Source: Chloroflexota bacterium | GTDB taxonomy: Bacteria > Chloroflexota > Ktedonobacteria > Ktedonobacterales > JADMIN01 | DNA length: 64,000 nucleotides | NCBI GenBank assembly: GCA_021323855.1 | Contig: JAJPKE010000029.1 | Location: forward strand, 44,441-108,440 | Reading direction: 5' to 3' | Part shown: positions 41,183 through 51,427 of the stretch, in pieces | Position numbering within the stretch: position 1 is the stretch's first letter | How the letters are laid out: each line of letters starts with the position of its first letter | Program-made: the position numbers and the translations under genes | The notes under the pieces: generated by a model | The model's database searches: none | Told to the model about the DNA's origin: nothing | The model's input: the letters and a program-made list of their open reading frames with translations, nothing else

Positions 41183-42793
41183 TCAACGTTCCACGCGCGC
41201 TTCGTTGGCGCGCGTTGGCTGCCAGCGAATCAGCGCGTACCCCAGATAGATAGCCCAGGCGAGCAGCGGAACGAAGACGATATAGATGCTCGGTAGCTGC
41301 GGCAGATGGAAGAAATAGGTCGCCAGATTGGGTGGCGTTGCGCCGTTGCGCGACGGGACATATCCTGTTGCCATCACCGGCAGAATCAGGCTGGAGATGG
41401 GATACGTGAGGTACGTGTGATATTCGCGCACCCCAAGCGCTACATAGAAGAACGACATCGCCACGCCAAACACCAGCAACACGGCAAAGACGCTGCGCAG
41501 GACCACCGACCGGGCATCCACCACCCAGGCCAGCGCCAAACAGGCGAACGGCAGCATCGGCACCAGCAGGCGCGGCCCCGGCAAATTTTCGCCCGCCATC
41601 GGCAGGAAATACGAGGAGACGATCAGCGGGTAGATGATCGAGATGACCAGGCACAGCAGCAATTCAGCAGAAGGCCGTGCCGACGACCGCCACCAGCGCA
41701 CGAAACCAACGACGACGAACACCAGGAATGGTGATTCGACGAGCAGTCCGCGTGGCCAGAGCAATATCTGAACCAGGCCATCCAGGCTTGGCAGTGTCAC
41801 GCCAAAGAAGCCCTGATGCTGCCCCTGGCTGAATTTCCCCGCCACCGAATCGTAGCTGAGATGAAATGGATTACCGAAGGCGAACCAGTCGTACCAGCCG
41901 AGCAACAATGCGCTCGGTACCATCGCCAGCGCAAAAATAAGCAGCATGCGCACTCGACGCCCCGGAAACACCACCAGCAGGTACGCAACCAGCGCCAGCA
42001 TGATGACGCCGGTGGGATATTCCGTGATGACAGCGTAGCCAACCAGCAGGCCCGCCAGCGCAACCAGCCATTGCGCGTGCGCTGCGGTGCGGGCGCGATA
42101 GAGTAGATAGAAGCCGCAGAGCATCAGGCAGCCGCCCATTGCGTGGCTAAAGAACGAGACAGCAAAAGGGTATTCCAGCGTGCCCAGCGCAAAGGCCGTC
42201 GTCACAACGAACGGGACCGGCGTGCCTGCCAGCGAAGGACGCAGCCGCAGGATGAGGCGATAGAACACAATCGTCGCAATGATAGCGATGGGCACGACGG
42301 TGAACATATTCAGGAAGGCGATCTGAATCGTCGTTGCCGGTTGATGGTGAACGATCACTTCGAGGACATGCAAGAGGCCAAGAAAGGGAACCGCCAGCAA
42401 CGACAGACCCAGCGAGCGCGGTGAATAGTAGTGCCCGTGATAAAAACTCACGTCAATGGTGTTGGGGGTGATGATGGCGGTTCCGTGCGCCAGCGACCAG
42501 ACCATATCATAGCGGCTCAGGGTGTTGGTGCCGACGGGTTCGAGGAAAAACACATAGCACAGCACGAGCAGGCCGAAGAACATCCACTCGGTCCGCGATA
42601 TCTTCGACAGGCGGGCGATCAGTTTGGCTCTGCCCGAAGCCTGCGCAGGACGCTCCGCCTCCGCTCCTGCTATCTCCGGTGTCCCTGGTGTCTCCTGTGT
42701 TTCCTGAGACAACGCCACCCTGCACCACCTTTCACGCATGTCACATTTGCCACAGAGCGGCACCTGCTCTGCGTTCCCCATCCACGCATTCAA
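41183..42793 (-). CDS. Polytopic membrane protein, GT39/PMT-like (unassigned)
   Basis: Multiple TM segments: TEWMFFGLLVLCYVFFLEPVGTNTLSRYDMVWSLAHG..., LLVGYAVITEYPTGVIMLALVAYLLVVF, LILPVMATGYVPSRNG. Confidence 0.7.
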   Translation of the reverse strand: MNAWMGNAEQVPLCGKCDMRERWCRVALSQETQETPGTPEIAGAEAERPAQASGRAKLIARLSKISRTEWMFFGLLVLCYVFFLEPVGTNTLSRYDMVWSLAHGTAIITPNTIDVSFYHGHYYSPRSLGLSLLAVPFLGLLHVLEVIVHHQPATTIQIAFLNMFTVVPIAIIATIVFYRLILRLRPSLAGTPVPFVVTTAFALGTLEYPFAVSFFSHAMGGCLMLCGFYLLYRARTAAHAQWLVALAGLLVGYAVITEYPTGVIMLALVAYLLVVFPGRRVRMLLIFALAMVPSALLLGWYDWFAFGNPFHLSYDSVAGKFSQGQHQGFFGVTLPSLDGLVQILLWPRGLLVESPFLVFVVVGFVRWWRSSARPSAELLLCLVISIIYPLIVSSYFLPMAGENLPGPRLLVPMLPFACLALAWVVDARSVVLRSVFAVLLVFGVAMSFFYVALGVREYHTYLTYPISSLILPVMATGYVPSRNGATPPNLATYFFHLPQLPSIYIVFVPLLAWAIYLGYALIRWQPTRANEARVER

Positions 42794-42904
42794 TTGCCCA
42801 GTATAAGGACACGCAAGGCAACGGTCAACGAGACTACCCCATGATGCCTAGTCAATGCTACCTAGTTTTTGTAGCGCGGCGCCATGAACGGTCGCGTTAC
42901 CACT

Positions 42905-43783
42905 TCACGGCACGAACGACAATCCGGCGACAGGGGTGTGCGCCAGCAGCTTTTGCCCATTGCGCCACAGCACATTCTGTCGTGCCTCGTCGCTCCAACC
43001 CTCCAGCACCGCGAAATCCTTCAGCCAGCGTTCCGGCGGGATGAACGGGTAGTCTGAGCCGAAGAGAAACTTGGCGTTGAGCCGGCCCGCCGCCTCTTTC
43101 AACAGCGCAGGCGGAATATAGCGCGGCGACCAGCCGGAAAGATCATTGTAGACGTTGGGTTTGTGCTGAAGAATGGCAATCATCTCCTGCTCCCACGGCC
43201 AGGAAGGATGCGCGCCGATGATTGTCAACGTTGGGAAATCGGCAGCCAGGCTATCCAGATAAATCGGGCGGGTGTAGTCCAGCTTGATGCCGCCGCCACC
43301 GGCCATGCCAGCGCCGAGGCCATTGGTGCCGGTATGGAACAGCGCCGGAACGCCCAGCGAGGCGATCTTCTCGAAGAGCGGAGAGAACCGCTTGTCATTG
43401 GGATAAAATGCCTGGACACCCGGATGAAACTTAGCGCCGGAGAGTCCCAGGTCCTTTATCGCGCGCTCCATCTCGACAATCGCGCGGTCGCCTTTGTGGG
43501 GGTCCACGCTGGCAAAGCCGACAAACTGCTTGGGGTAGCGTCGCACAATCTCTGCCACAGTGTCATTACGCAGTGGTTTCTGGCCAGTTGCCGTTTCAGC
43601 GTCCCAGGCGAGCAATACGCCGACGATATCCTGCTGGGCATAGTAGTCGGCGATTTCCTCGATGTCGCGCAGCTTCACCTCCATACGGAAATACTGCTCT
43701 GTCGCAGCACGGAACTTGCCGATGGCAACATCCATAAACTCGGCGATTGGCAGATGAACGTGAAAGTCTATCGCGCGCGGCAT
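42905..43783 (-). CDS. Amidohydrolase family 2 (TIM-barrel) protein
   Basis: AIDFHVHLPIAEFM; VGFASVDPHKGDRAIVEMERAIKDLGLSGAKFHPGVQAFYPND; LTIIGAHPSWPWEQEMIAI; FLFGSDYPFIPPERWL. Confidence 0.92.
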   Translation of the reverse strand: MPRAIDFHVHLPIAEFMDVAIGKFRAATEQYFRMEVKLRDIEEIADYYAQQDIVGVLLAWDAETATGQKPLRNDTVAEIVRRYPKQFVGFASVDPHKGDRAIVEMERAIKDLGLSGAKFHPGVQAFYPNDKRFSPLFEKIASLGVPALFHTGTNGLGAGMAGGGGIKLDYTRPIYLDSLAADFPTLTIIGAHPSWPWEQEMIAILQHKPNVYNDLSGWSPRYIPPALLKEAAGRLNAKFLFGSDYPFIPPERWLKDFAVLEGWSDEARQNVLWRNGQKLLAHTPVAGLSFVP

Positions 43784-44045
43784 AGGGCGGCCCTCCTATT
43801 TGACTGCTACAGCGCCGTATCAGCGTCTCGATAGATAGTATGCCACAGGGAAAGGATAGAGGAACGCTGGCGCGAGGCGTGCGTATATTCCAGTAGTGAA
43901 TCTGTACAAGCCCGCCCTGGTGGTCATGGGGCATTGCCTGGCGAGCGCCATCCGTGATACACTCGCCCCAACTGGATCATCTAAGCCGTCTGGGCATGAT
44001 TGGTCTCATCAATCCAACAGCGTAGAATAAGAAGATACGGTACAC

Positions 44046-45521
44046 ATGGCAACTTCTCAGGAACCGCAAAAGACGGCAGCAAGCGGCATGACGACGCAAC
44101 CGCGCCGCCATACGCGACGCGGCGGACCAGGGGGAACGGCGCGGCTGGCGCTGGCGCTCTCCGCCGGCAAGCTGGCTGGCTCGACAGGGCGGCTGCTGCG
44201 TGTCGGCGGCGGCACCAGCTTCCCCGGCATCGTCGCGCGGCGCATTGATCCCGGCGTGCTGCGCAAAGTGGTTGGCGCCAGCCCGGCGCGCAAAATCGTC
44301 GTCTGTGGCAGCAATGGCAAAACCACCACCTGCCGCATGCTGACGGCGGTGGCGCGCTCTGCTGGCAAGCGCGTGACGCAGAACCGCACCGGCTCGAATC
44401 TGCTGCCGGGCGTTACAGCGGTGGCCGTCAATGGGGCCAGCCTCTTTGGGCGGCTAGACGCCGATGTGCTGGTCTTTGAGATTGACGAGGCGACGATTCG
44501 CCATGCCGTGCCAGAGATCGAGCCGGATGTGGTGATCGTCAACAACATCTTCCGCGACCAACTGGACCGCTATGGCGAACTCTATGCGGTGGCTGGTGCG
44601 CTGGAGCAGATGATAAACAGCCTGCCGCCGGAAGCTACCGTCATCCTGAATGGCGATGATCCGCTGGTGGCCAGCTTTGCGCCGGAGGCGAAGGCCAAAC
44701 GGCTCTACTTTGGCATGCGGACCGATGATGTGGGTACACAGGTGCCCGAACACGCCGCCGATACCATTCGCTGCGTGCGCTGCCAGCATGATCTGGTCTA
44801 TGCTAAAGCCTATATCTCGCATCTGGGCGCGTATCAATGCCCCAACTGCGGCTACGCGCGTCCGCCCCTCGACATCGCCGTGACCCACGCCCAACTCGAC
44901 CCGATTGGGCCGTCGCATATCGAATTGGAGACGCCCGCCGGACTGCTGGCCTTCGATCTGGCGCTGCCCGGGCTGCACAACGTCTATAACGCTGCCGCGA
45001 CGGTTGGCGGCGCGCTGGCGATGGGACTTGATCCGACGGCGATACCCGACGCGATGGCGACGCTGCGGCCAGCCTTTGGGCGGCTCGAAACCATTCAGGC
45101 GGGCGACAAGCACATCGTGCTGGCCTTCGTCAAAAATCCGATCTCCTACAATACGACGCTGCGCACGATTCTCCAGCGTCCCGGCAGAAAGCATGTGCTC
45201 TCGGCGCATAGCAACGCGCTGACCGACGGCGAAGATTTTGCCTGGCTCTGGGACATCGAACTGGAAGAACTGGCGCCACAACTGGCCTCGCTCGTCACCA
45301 GCGGCACCAAAGCTGAAGAGCTGGCGATGCGCTTCAAGTATGCTGGTGTGCCGGAAGAGATGATCCAGGTCGTGCCGGAGCGACAGGCGGCGCTGGATAC
45401 GGCGCTGGCGCAGGTCGAGCCGGGTGGCACGCTCTACATTCTGTCCGGCTACACACCACTTCACGAATTACGCCGGGTGATGGTTCAACGCGGCTGGGTG
45501 CCGCCATTCTGGGAGGAATGA
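44046..45521 (+). CDS. murT: Lipid II isoglutaminyl synthase subunit MurT
   Basis: RKIVVCGSNGKTTTCRMLTAVARSAGKRVTQNRTGSNLLPGVTAV; VVIVNNIFRDQLDRYGEL; four-Cys insert CVRCQHDLVYAKAYISHLGAYQCPNCGY. Confidence 0.94.
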   Translation: MATSQEPQKTAASGMTTQPRRHTRRGGPGGTARLALALSAGKLAGSTGRLLRVGGGTSFPGIVARRIDPGVLRKVVGASPARKIVVCGSNGKTTTCRMLTAVARSAGKRVTQNRTGSNLLPGVTAVAVNGASLFGRLDADVLVFEIDEATIRHAVPEIEPDVVIVNNIFRDQLDRYGELYAVAGALEQMINSLPPEATVILNGDDPLVASFAPEAKAKRLYFGMRTDDVGTQVPEHAADTIRCVRCQHDLVYAKAYISHLGAYQCPNCGYARPPLDIAVTHAQLDPIGPSHIELETPAGLLAFDLALPGLHNVYNAAATVGGALAMGLDPTAIPDAMATLRPAFGRLETIQAGDKHIVLAFVKNPISYNTTLRTILQRPGRKHVLSAHSNALTDGEDFAWLWDIELEELAPQLASLVTSGTKAEELAMRFKYAGVPEEMIQVVPERQAALDTALAQVEPGGTLYILSGYTPLHELRRVMVQRGWVPPFWEE

Positions 45522-45528
45522 CAACGCA

Positions 45529-46317
45529 ATGGAGCCAATGACGCTACGCATCTGCCATCTCTATCCAACGCTGTTGAGCATCGCGGGCGACCGTGGCAAC
45601 TTGATGGCGATTCAGCGCCGCTGCGAATGGCGCGGCCTGCGCACCACCGTCACCGAAGTGGCAGTCGGTGATACTGCCGACTTCACAGAGTTCGACCTGA
45701 TTCTCTTCCACGGCGGCCAGGATAAAGAGATGGACGTGGCGGCGCGCGACCTGGAAGGCAAAGCCGCAAGCCTGCGCGATGCCGCTGAATCCGATGTGGT
45801 GATTCTGGCGGTCTGCGCTGGCTATCAACTGCTGGGCCACTATTATCAACCGTTCAAGGGGCCGCGCCTCGAAGGTGTCGGCGCGCTGGATATTCACACA
45901 GAGGGCGGCAATACGCGCTTCATGAATCATCTGGCGATGGAGTGTGACTTCCTGCCGGGCGGCCCAAAGCAGTTGGTTGGCTTCGAGAACCACAGCGGGC
46001 GCACTTACCTCGGCCCGAAGGCGCAGCCGCTCGGCAGAGTGGTCGCGGGCAGCGGCAACAATGGCCAGGATGGCGGCGAGGGCGCGCGCTATCGCCAGGT
46101 CTATGGCACATATCTGCACGGGCCAGTGCTGCCAAAGAATCCCTGGTTCACCGATTACCTGACCTGGCAGGGGCTACGCCATCGCTATGGCGAGGTTGCG
46201 CCGCTGGCGCCGCTGGCGGATGGTGCGGAAGAGCGCGCCCATGACGCCGCTTTCAAGATGGCGCTGCGCATGAAGGGCAAGATGACAGCAATGGAAGCAA
46301 CCGTCTGGGCGCGTTAG
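45529..46317 (+). CDS. gatD: Lipid II isoglutaminyl synthase glutaminase subunit GatD
   Basis: LRICHLYPTLLSIAGDRGNLMAIQRRCEWRG; LILFHGGQDKEM; VVILAVCAGYQLLGHYY; VGFENHSGRTYLG; YGTYLHGPVLPKNPWFTDYL. Confidence 0.94.
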   Translation: MEPMTLRICHLYPTLLSIAGDRGNLMAIQRRCEWRGLRTTVTEVAVGDTADFTEFDLILFHGGQDKEMDVAARDLEGKAASLRDAAESDVVILAVCAGYQLLGHYYQPFKGPRLEGVGALDIHTEGGNTRFMNHLAMECDFLPGGPKQLVGFENHSGRTYLGPKAQPLGRVVAGSGNNGQDGGEGARYRQVYGTYLHGPVLPKNPWFTDYLTWQGLRHRYGEVAPLAPLADGAEERAHDAAFKMALRMKGKMTAMEATVWAR

Positions 46318-46326
46318 TGCGGAGAG

Positions 46327-47898
46327 CTATCTCGGCAGCAGATCAGGTCCCCAGATGGTGATCGTACCCAGCACGCTACTGTAGCACAACAGGTGTGAGC
46401 CATCGGGGGACCAGCGCAGCACATTGTTCGTCTGTATGAAGTCATTCGCCCCGATCTGCGCATTGGCGAGCGGCTGGAGATGCTCAACGATTGTGCCATT
46501 GGCGGTCGCATAGAGCGTGATTGGCGCGGAAGCGTTGCCTCCGTTACTTCCGTTGCCCCCATTCGAGTTTTGTTCTGGCAGCGCCGCCAGATAACGCCCG
46601 TCGGGTCGCCACGCCAGATCAACGGCTGGCTCCCGGTTGTTGCTGGCATCGGGTTGCAGGGAAAGCGCCACCTGCTGCATGGCGGCGTCGCGTATGGCGA
46701 TGGTTGGCGCCTGATCGAACATCAGCGCCTTCAATCCATCAGCAGTAGGAGCCGGCTTGCCTGCGGGCTGCACCAATCCACGGGACGTCACTTCACTTAT
46801 CAGATACTCTCCATCGGGCGACCACGCCAGGAATGCGCTGCCCCAGGTATAGGCGCCGGGCGATACCGTTACCGTCTGATTATTGACGAATCCCACTGTT
46901 TGCAACACGATTGCGCCCGGCTGCCAGATGGTGAAGGAAGTGCCGCCATCTGGATTGCCGACCGGCGTATTGGGCGCGGTAGCGCCTGTGAGCGAACCAT
47001 TGGGCGTCAGCGTGCCACCAGCCGACCAGGTATAGCTCATGCCAGGAGCTAGCGAGAAATAGAGGCCACTCTGAGGATTTGGTGGTAATAGGAAGGATTT
47101 GCCGCTCGTCACATTTACGCCAAGCGGCGTATAATCGGTGACACTTGTCTGCTGAGATAGGATGGCGCGTTCGTTGGTGCCATCAGGATTCATCAAGGCA
47201 ATCCCTGTAACGCCCGGCAACTCGTCGCCGTTGGTATCCTTCCAGCGATTGACGAAGAAGGAGATTGCAAGCTGCTTGCCATTTGGCGACCAGGCCAGCG
47301 CGCCATAGTCAATCACCGTTTTGTTGACGTTGGGGCCGGTGCCTTGCCGAGTGACCGGACCGGGCGCGGGAAAACCAGGGGTTGCGGCGATGGCGTCATC
47401 AGGGAGGATGGTATGCACGAGCTGTCCGGTCGCGGCGTCGTAGATATGAATGACGCCTGGATGGTATTCGTAGCCCGAAGGGAAATCTATCCCGCACTGG
47501 TCGCGGTATCCCAGAACGGCAATCTGCTTGCCATCTGGCGACCAGGCAATGTCACGGATGCACGTTTGTGCGCCAAGTGAGGGTGCGATGGAGACCGGCG
47601 CCGCTGGTTGCTGGGGCGCTGTGTTGATCTGGTGAAGAACGATGCCAGCGATGACGATGATAGCCAGCAACACACCGCCGATGACCAGCAGCGGTTGCCG
47701 CCGTGCTGAGCGCGGCGGCGCCAGTGAGATGCGCGGCGGACGCACAACCGCCGGTGTATTGGCGGATGCCTGCGGCGAGGGTGAGCGAACTGGCTCCTGT
47801 TTTGCGCTCTGCCCCTGTTGTGCAAGGCTGCTCAGCGCTTCGAGACGGCGCCTGCGCGCCTCGTCGTTGGATAGCGGTGCTTGCGGACCGTCAGACAT
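46327..47898 (-). CDS. Membrane-anchored WD40/TolB-like beta-propeller protein
   Basis: TM QPLLVIGGVLLAIIVIAGIVL; repeats IAWSPDGKQIAVLG, LAWSPNGKQLAISF, LAWSPDGEYLISEV, LAWRPDGRYLAALP, LRWSPDGSHLLCYS. Confidence 0.88.
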   Translation of the reverse strand: MSDGPQAPLSNDEARRRRLEALSSLAQQGQSAKQEPVRSPSPQASANTPAVVRPPRISLAPPRSARRQPLLVIGGVLLAIIVIAGIVLHQINTAPQQPAAPVSIAPSLGAQTCIRDIAWSPDGKQIAVLGYRDQCGIDFPSGYEYHPGVIHIYDAATGQLVHTILPDDAIAATPGFPAPGPVTRQGTGPNVNKTVIDYGALAWSPNGKQLAISFFVNRWKDTNGDELPGVTGIALMNPDGTNERAILSQQTSVTDYTPLGVNVTSGKSFLLPPNPQSGLYFSLAPGMSYTWSAGGTLTPNGSLTGATAPNTPVGNPDGGTSFTIWQPGAIVLQTVGFVNNQTVTVSPGAYTWGSAFLAWSPDGEYLISEVTSRGLVQPAGKPAPTADGLKALMFDQAPTIAIRDAAMQQVALSLQPDASNNREPAVDLAWRPDGRYLAALPEQNSNGGNGSNGGNASAPITLYATANGTIVEHLQPLANAQIGANDFIQTNNVLRWSPDGSHLLCYSSVLGTITIWGPDLLPR

Positions 47899-48135
47899 CG
47901 CGCGTCTCTCTTTCTGCCATCCCTGGGGGAGGCAAAGAGGCACCTTCGTTGACCTTTTCTTTGTATGACGGCAAACAGCGGCCTCTGTTTACGCGCAGGT
48001 TTCGGCGTTGTGGGTTGACGAAGATGGGACAGAAAAAGACAAATGGTGGCAAAATATCGTATACTGAATGGTGAGATGATAGGTATCCGCTCATCACCCT
48101 GACGACTGATGGCGATGAGGGAGGGATAAACACTT

Positions 48136-48294
48136 ATGAACCAGCGCAGGCGCATCCGCCTGAGTACAATGGAAATTGTGCTAATCGCCACCTTGATTGG
48201 CTCCCTACTGTTGAGCCTGTTGCAGAGCTTCCAGCAGGAACGGCTTCTTGCCAGCAGCTACGATGACCGCGACGCGAGCGGAGAGCATCAGTAG
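48136..48294 (+). CDS. Small single-TM protein (52 aa), below the ORF-track cutoff
   Basis: MNQRRRIRLSTMEIVLIATLIGSLLLSLLQSFQQERLLASSYDDRDASGEHQ*. Confidence 0.5.
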   Translation: MNQRRRIRLSTMEIVLIATLIGSLLLSLLQSFQQERLLASSYDDRDASGEHQ

Positions 48295-48476
48295 CGACGC
48301 TATGCTGCGCCCCATGTACCCCATGCAATGAGACCGAGCGTATATCAGGCACCCATCGAGTGCGCGCCGGGTCGGGGTGGATGGGGCGTCGCTGTGCCCA
48401 CAGAACAGCGACAACTACGTCTTTCCGTTCTCGATGCAACACGCAGCATTGACTGCTCACAAGGAGCTTTCCTATT

Positions 48477-49574
48477 ATGAAAACCGCAGATATTGACAGC
48501 AAATTGGCGGCCATCGAAAGCCGCTATGAAGAGATCAACCACCTGATGGCGCAGCCGGAAACCGCCAGCGATCCAGAATTGCTGGAACGCTATGGGCGCG
48601 AATACGCCAGCATCTCTGAGGTGGTGCAGGCATACAAGGCGCTTCAGGTTACCCGCACACAGATCACCGAAACTGAGCAGATGCTCGACGGCGAGCTGGA
48701 CGACGAACTGCGCGACCTCGCCCGCGAGGAATTGGCGCAGCTTCAGCAGCGCGAGGAAGAGTATCTCAAAGAGATTCAGGTCGCTCTGCTGCCTACAGAC
48801 ATCATGGACGACCGCAACGCCATCGTCACCATTCAGGCGGGCGCGGGCGGCGATGAGGCTGGCCTCTTCGCGGCTGACCTCTTCCGCATGTATACACGCT
48901 ATGCCGAGGCGCATCGCTGGACCGTAGAACTCCTCAACACCAGTATCAGCGGCGCAGGCGGCTACCGCGAAGTCGTCTTCGAGGTGCGGGGGCGTGGCGC
49001 GTATGCGCGGATGAAGTACGAAGGGGGCACCCATCGGGTGCAGCGCGTGCCGACCACTGAAGCGCAGGGGCGCATCCACACCTCCACGGCGAAGGTGATT
49101 GTACTGCCGGAGGCGGAGGAAGTTGAAGTGGAGATACGGCCTGAAGATATCCGCGTGGATGTCTACCGCTCCACCGGACACGGCGGCCAGAGCGTCAACA
49201 CGACCGACTCTGCCGTGCGTATCACGCATCTTCCCAGCGGTCTGGTCGTCACCTGCCAGGACGAAAAATCGCAGATCAAGAACAAGGCGAAGGCGCTGGG
49301 CGTGCTGCGTTCGCGCCTCTGGGACCTGGAACAGCAGAAGCGCGCGGCGGCGGAGGGGGCGGCGCGGCGTTCGCAGGTGCAGACGGGCGACCGCAGCGAG
49401 AAGATTCGCACGTATAATTTTCCGCAGGACCGTATCACTGACCATCGCATCAATCTGACGGTCCACAACTTGCCACGAGTGCTGGATGGCGAACTCGACG
49501 TGCTGACCGACGCGCTCATTACGTCTGACCAGGCGGAGAAGCTGGCCAGCATGTTTGAGAACACGGATAACTGA
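48477..49574 (+). CDS. prfA: Peptide chain release factor 1
   Basis: IQAGAGGDEAGLFAADLFRMYTRYAE; GTHRVQRVPTTEAQGRIHTSTAKV; DVYRSTGHGGQSVNTTDSAVRITHLPSGLVV. Confidence 0.97.
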   Translation: MKTADIDSKLAAIESRYEEINHLMAQPETASDPELLERYGREYASISEVVQAYKALQVTRTQITETEQMLDGELDDELRDLAREELAQLQQREEEYLKEIQVALLPTDIMDDRNAIVTIQAGAGGDEAGLFAADLFRMYTRYAEAHRWTVELLNTSISGAGGYREVVFEVRGRGAYARMKYEGGTHRVQRVPTTEAQGRIHTSTAKVIVLPEAEEVEVEIRPEDIRVDVYRSTGHGGQSVNTTDSAVRITHLPSGLVVTCQDEKSQIKNKAKALGVLRSRLWDLEQQKRAAAEGAARRSQVQTGDRSEKIRTYNFPQDRITDHRINLTVHNLPRVLDGELDVLTDALITSDQAEKLASMFENTDN

Positions 49575-49618
49575 TGTCGCGATCTGGAATCATAAGATCA
49601 CCGGAGGGATAGGCCGCG

Positions 49619-50533
49619 ATGCACGAAACCAGCGATACAGAGCCGCCGCTGCCTCCGGTGCTGCCTGCGCATCCAGCCCGCGCGGCGGCGCGGATACGTC
49701 GCCTGGGTGCGCCGGAGCGCGCAGCGATGGAGGCGCTCTTTGCGCTGGCGCCGGGATACAGCCTGTTTCTCAGCACTAATCTCTCCTATCTGGATTCGAG
49801 TACTGGCCTCGTCCGCTATTGGGGAGCCTACAGGCAGGGTGAGCTGAATGCCGTGCTGATGATGGTTGGCCGCCGCGCGATGCTCTACACAGCGCCTGAT
49901 GCCATCTCCACAGCGACACTCGCGGCGCTGGCACGAGTGGCCGATGAGCAGCCGGTGGATTTCATCATGGGGCATCCCGCAGGCGTGGATGCGCTGCTCA
50001 CCTCGCCACGGCGCGAACAGGTACAGCGGCGCGAAGAACACTACCTCGCTGAATGCCACCCAGCAGGCGACCGGATGCCAGTGGTAACGCTGCCACCGGG
50101 AACGCTGATACGGCGTGCCCGGCCCAGCGACCTGGAAGCATTAACGACGCTCTACTACCGCACCGACGGGTTTGAGTCATTGAGCAAGGATCAGGTGCGC
50201 CGCACAATGTATGGGCGCGTGCGCTCCCTGCGCACCTGGGTCGCGGAGTATTCCGGACGGCTGCTCTCCGCCGCCAGCACCAGCGCCGAAACCGCGCGGG
50301 CGGCGATGGTCGGCGGCGTCTGGACGGCGCCAGAGGCGCGCGGGCGCGGCCTGAGTACCGCCGTGGTGGCGGCGCTCTCGCGCGAACTGCTGGGAGAACA
50401 GCGCCGCCCGTACCTGTTCTATCTCACCGGCAATACGCCCGCCGCGCATGTCTACGCGCGCGTGGGCTATCATACGATTGGGCGTTGGTCCATCGCCTAT
50501 CTGACGCCGGAGACTGGAAAAGAGGACTATTGA
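49619..50533 (+). CDS. GNAT-family N-acetyltransferase
   Basis: LIRRARPSDLEALTTLYYRTDG; MVGGVWTAPEARGRGLSTAVVAALSRELL; LFYLTGNTPAAHVYARVGYHTIG. Confidence 0.88.
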   Translation: MHETSDTEPPLPPVLPAHPARAAARIRRLGAPERAAMEALFALAPGYSLFLSTNLSYLDSSTGLVRYWGAYRQGELNAVLMMVGRRAMLYTAPDAISTATLAALARVADEQPVDFIMGHPAGVDALLTSPRREQVQRREEHYLAECHPAGDRMPVVTLPPGTLIRRARPSDLEALTTLYYRTDGFESLSKDQVRRTMYGRVRSLRTWVAEYSGRLLSAASTSAETARAAMVGGVWTAPEARGRGLSTAVVAALSRELLGEQRRPYLFYLTGNTPAAHVYARVGYHTIGRWSIAYLTPETGKEDY

Positions 50534-50539
50534 AGCGTC

Positions 50540-51310
50540 ATGCCTGAACATGAATCAACGTATCTCGCCAATCCGCAAGCCATTCGCGCTGTTTTTTTCG
50601 ACGTTGGTTATACGATGCTCGCCCCTCATCCTTCGATTGAAGATATCGTCAGCGCCGCCTGTGCAGAGCATGGCACCCCGGTAGATCGCGCCTGCCTGGA
50701 GCAGCAACTTCCCCACGCTGAAGCCACCCTGCGCAGTCTGGTGCGCGATAATCCCTGGACCTGGAGCGACGACGGCGCCATCGAACAGGTCTGGCGCAGC
50801 TACTTCACCGATTTGCTCACCCCCTGCCTGGCTGCGCTATCGCCCGATGAGCTGGCGACCTGCGCGGAAGAAGTGCGTATCGTCTTTGAGCAGGCCAGTA
50901 GTTACGCGCTCTTCCCTGATGTGCTGCCGGTATTGGAGACGCTGCACAATCACGAGATCACGCTTGGCATCATCTCAGATTGGGGCATCAGCCTGGGGTT
51001 GATCCTACGCCACCATGACCTCATTCACTACTTCGATTTTGCTGTCGCCTCGGCAGCGGTGCGGCTGGCGAAGCCCGATCCGCAGCTCTTCCAGACGGCG
51101 CTGCGCCGCGCCGATGCCATTCCCGATTATGCGCTGCACATTGGCGACTCCTACACGCTCGATGTGCTGGGCGCGCGGGCGGCGGGGATTACGCCGGTAC
51201 TGCTGGATCGCGCCGGTCGGTATGACCCTGCGCAGCTCGATTGCCTTGTCGTCCACGATCTCTATGAACTGCTGGATGCGCTGGCTATCCCCCGCCCGGA
51301 GCAGGCGTAG
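50540..51310 (+). CDS. HAD-superfamily hydrolase
   Basis: RAVFFDVGYTMLAPHPS; GIISDWGISLGLILRHHDLIHYFDFAVASAAVRLAKPDPQLFQTAL; LHIGDSYTLDVLGARAAGITPVLLDR. Confidence 0.93.
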   Translation: MPEHESTYLANPQAIRAVFFDVGYTMLAPHPSIEDIVSAACAEHGTPVDRACLEQQLPHAEATLRSLVRDNPWTWSDDGAIEQVWRSYFTDLLTPCLAALSPDELATCAEEVRIVFEQASSYALFPDVLPVLETLHNHEITLGIISDWGISLGLILRHHDLIHYFDFAVASAAVRLAKPDPQLFQTALRRADAIPDYALHIGDSYTLDVLGARAAGITPVLLDRAGRYDPAQLDCLVVHDLYELLDALAIPRPEQA

Positions 51311-51427
51311 TCAGTTTGTATTGGTGGTCATCTTCTCGGCTTTGAAAAGCCGGGGCACGATGAAAATAGGCTAAAGCCTGGCACTGCGCCTGCCAGGACT
51401 TCAGTTTATCGCTTGTGCGTCGGCACT

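Noticed and set aside
44454-45464. 336-aa minus ORF
   Set aside because: Antisense to murT.
48345-49466. 373-aa minus ORF
   Set aside because: Antisense to prfA.
51330-51400. Hairpins CGGCTTTGAAAAGCCG and AGGCTAAAGCCT
   Set aside because: Between convergent genes; best explained as ordinary bidirectional terminators.
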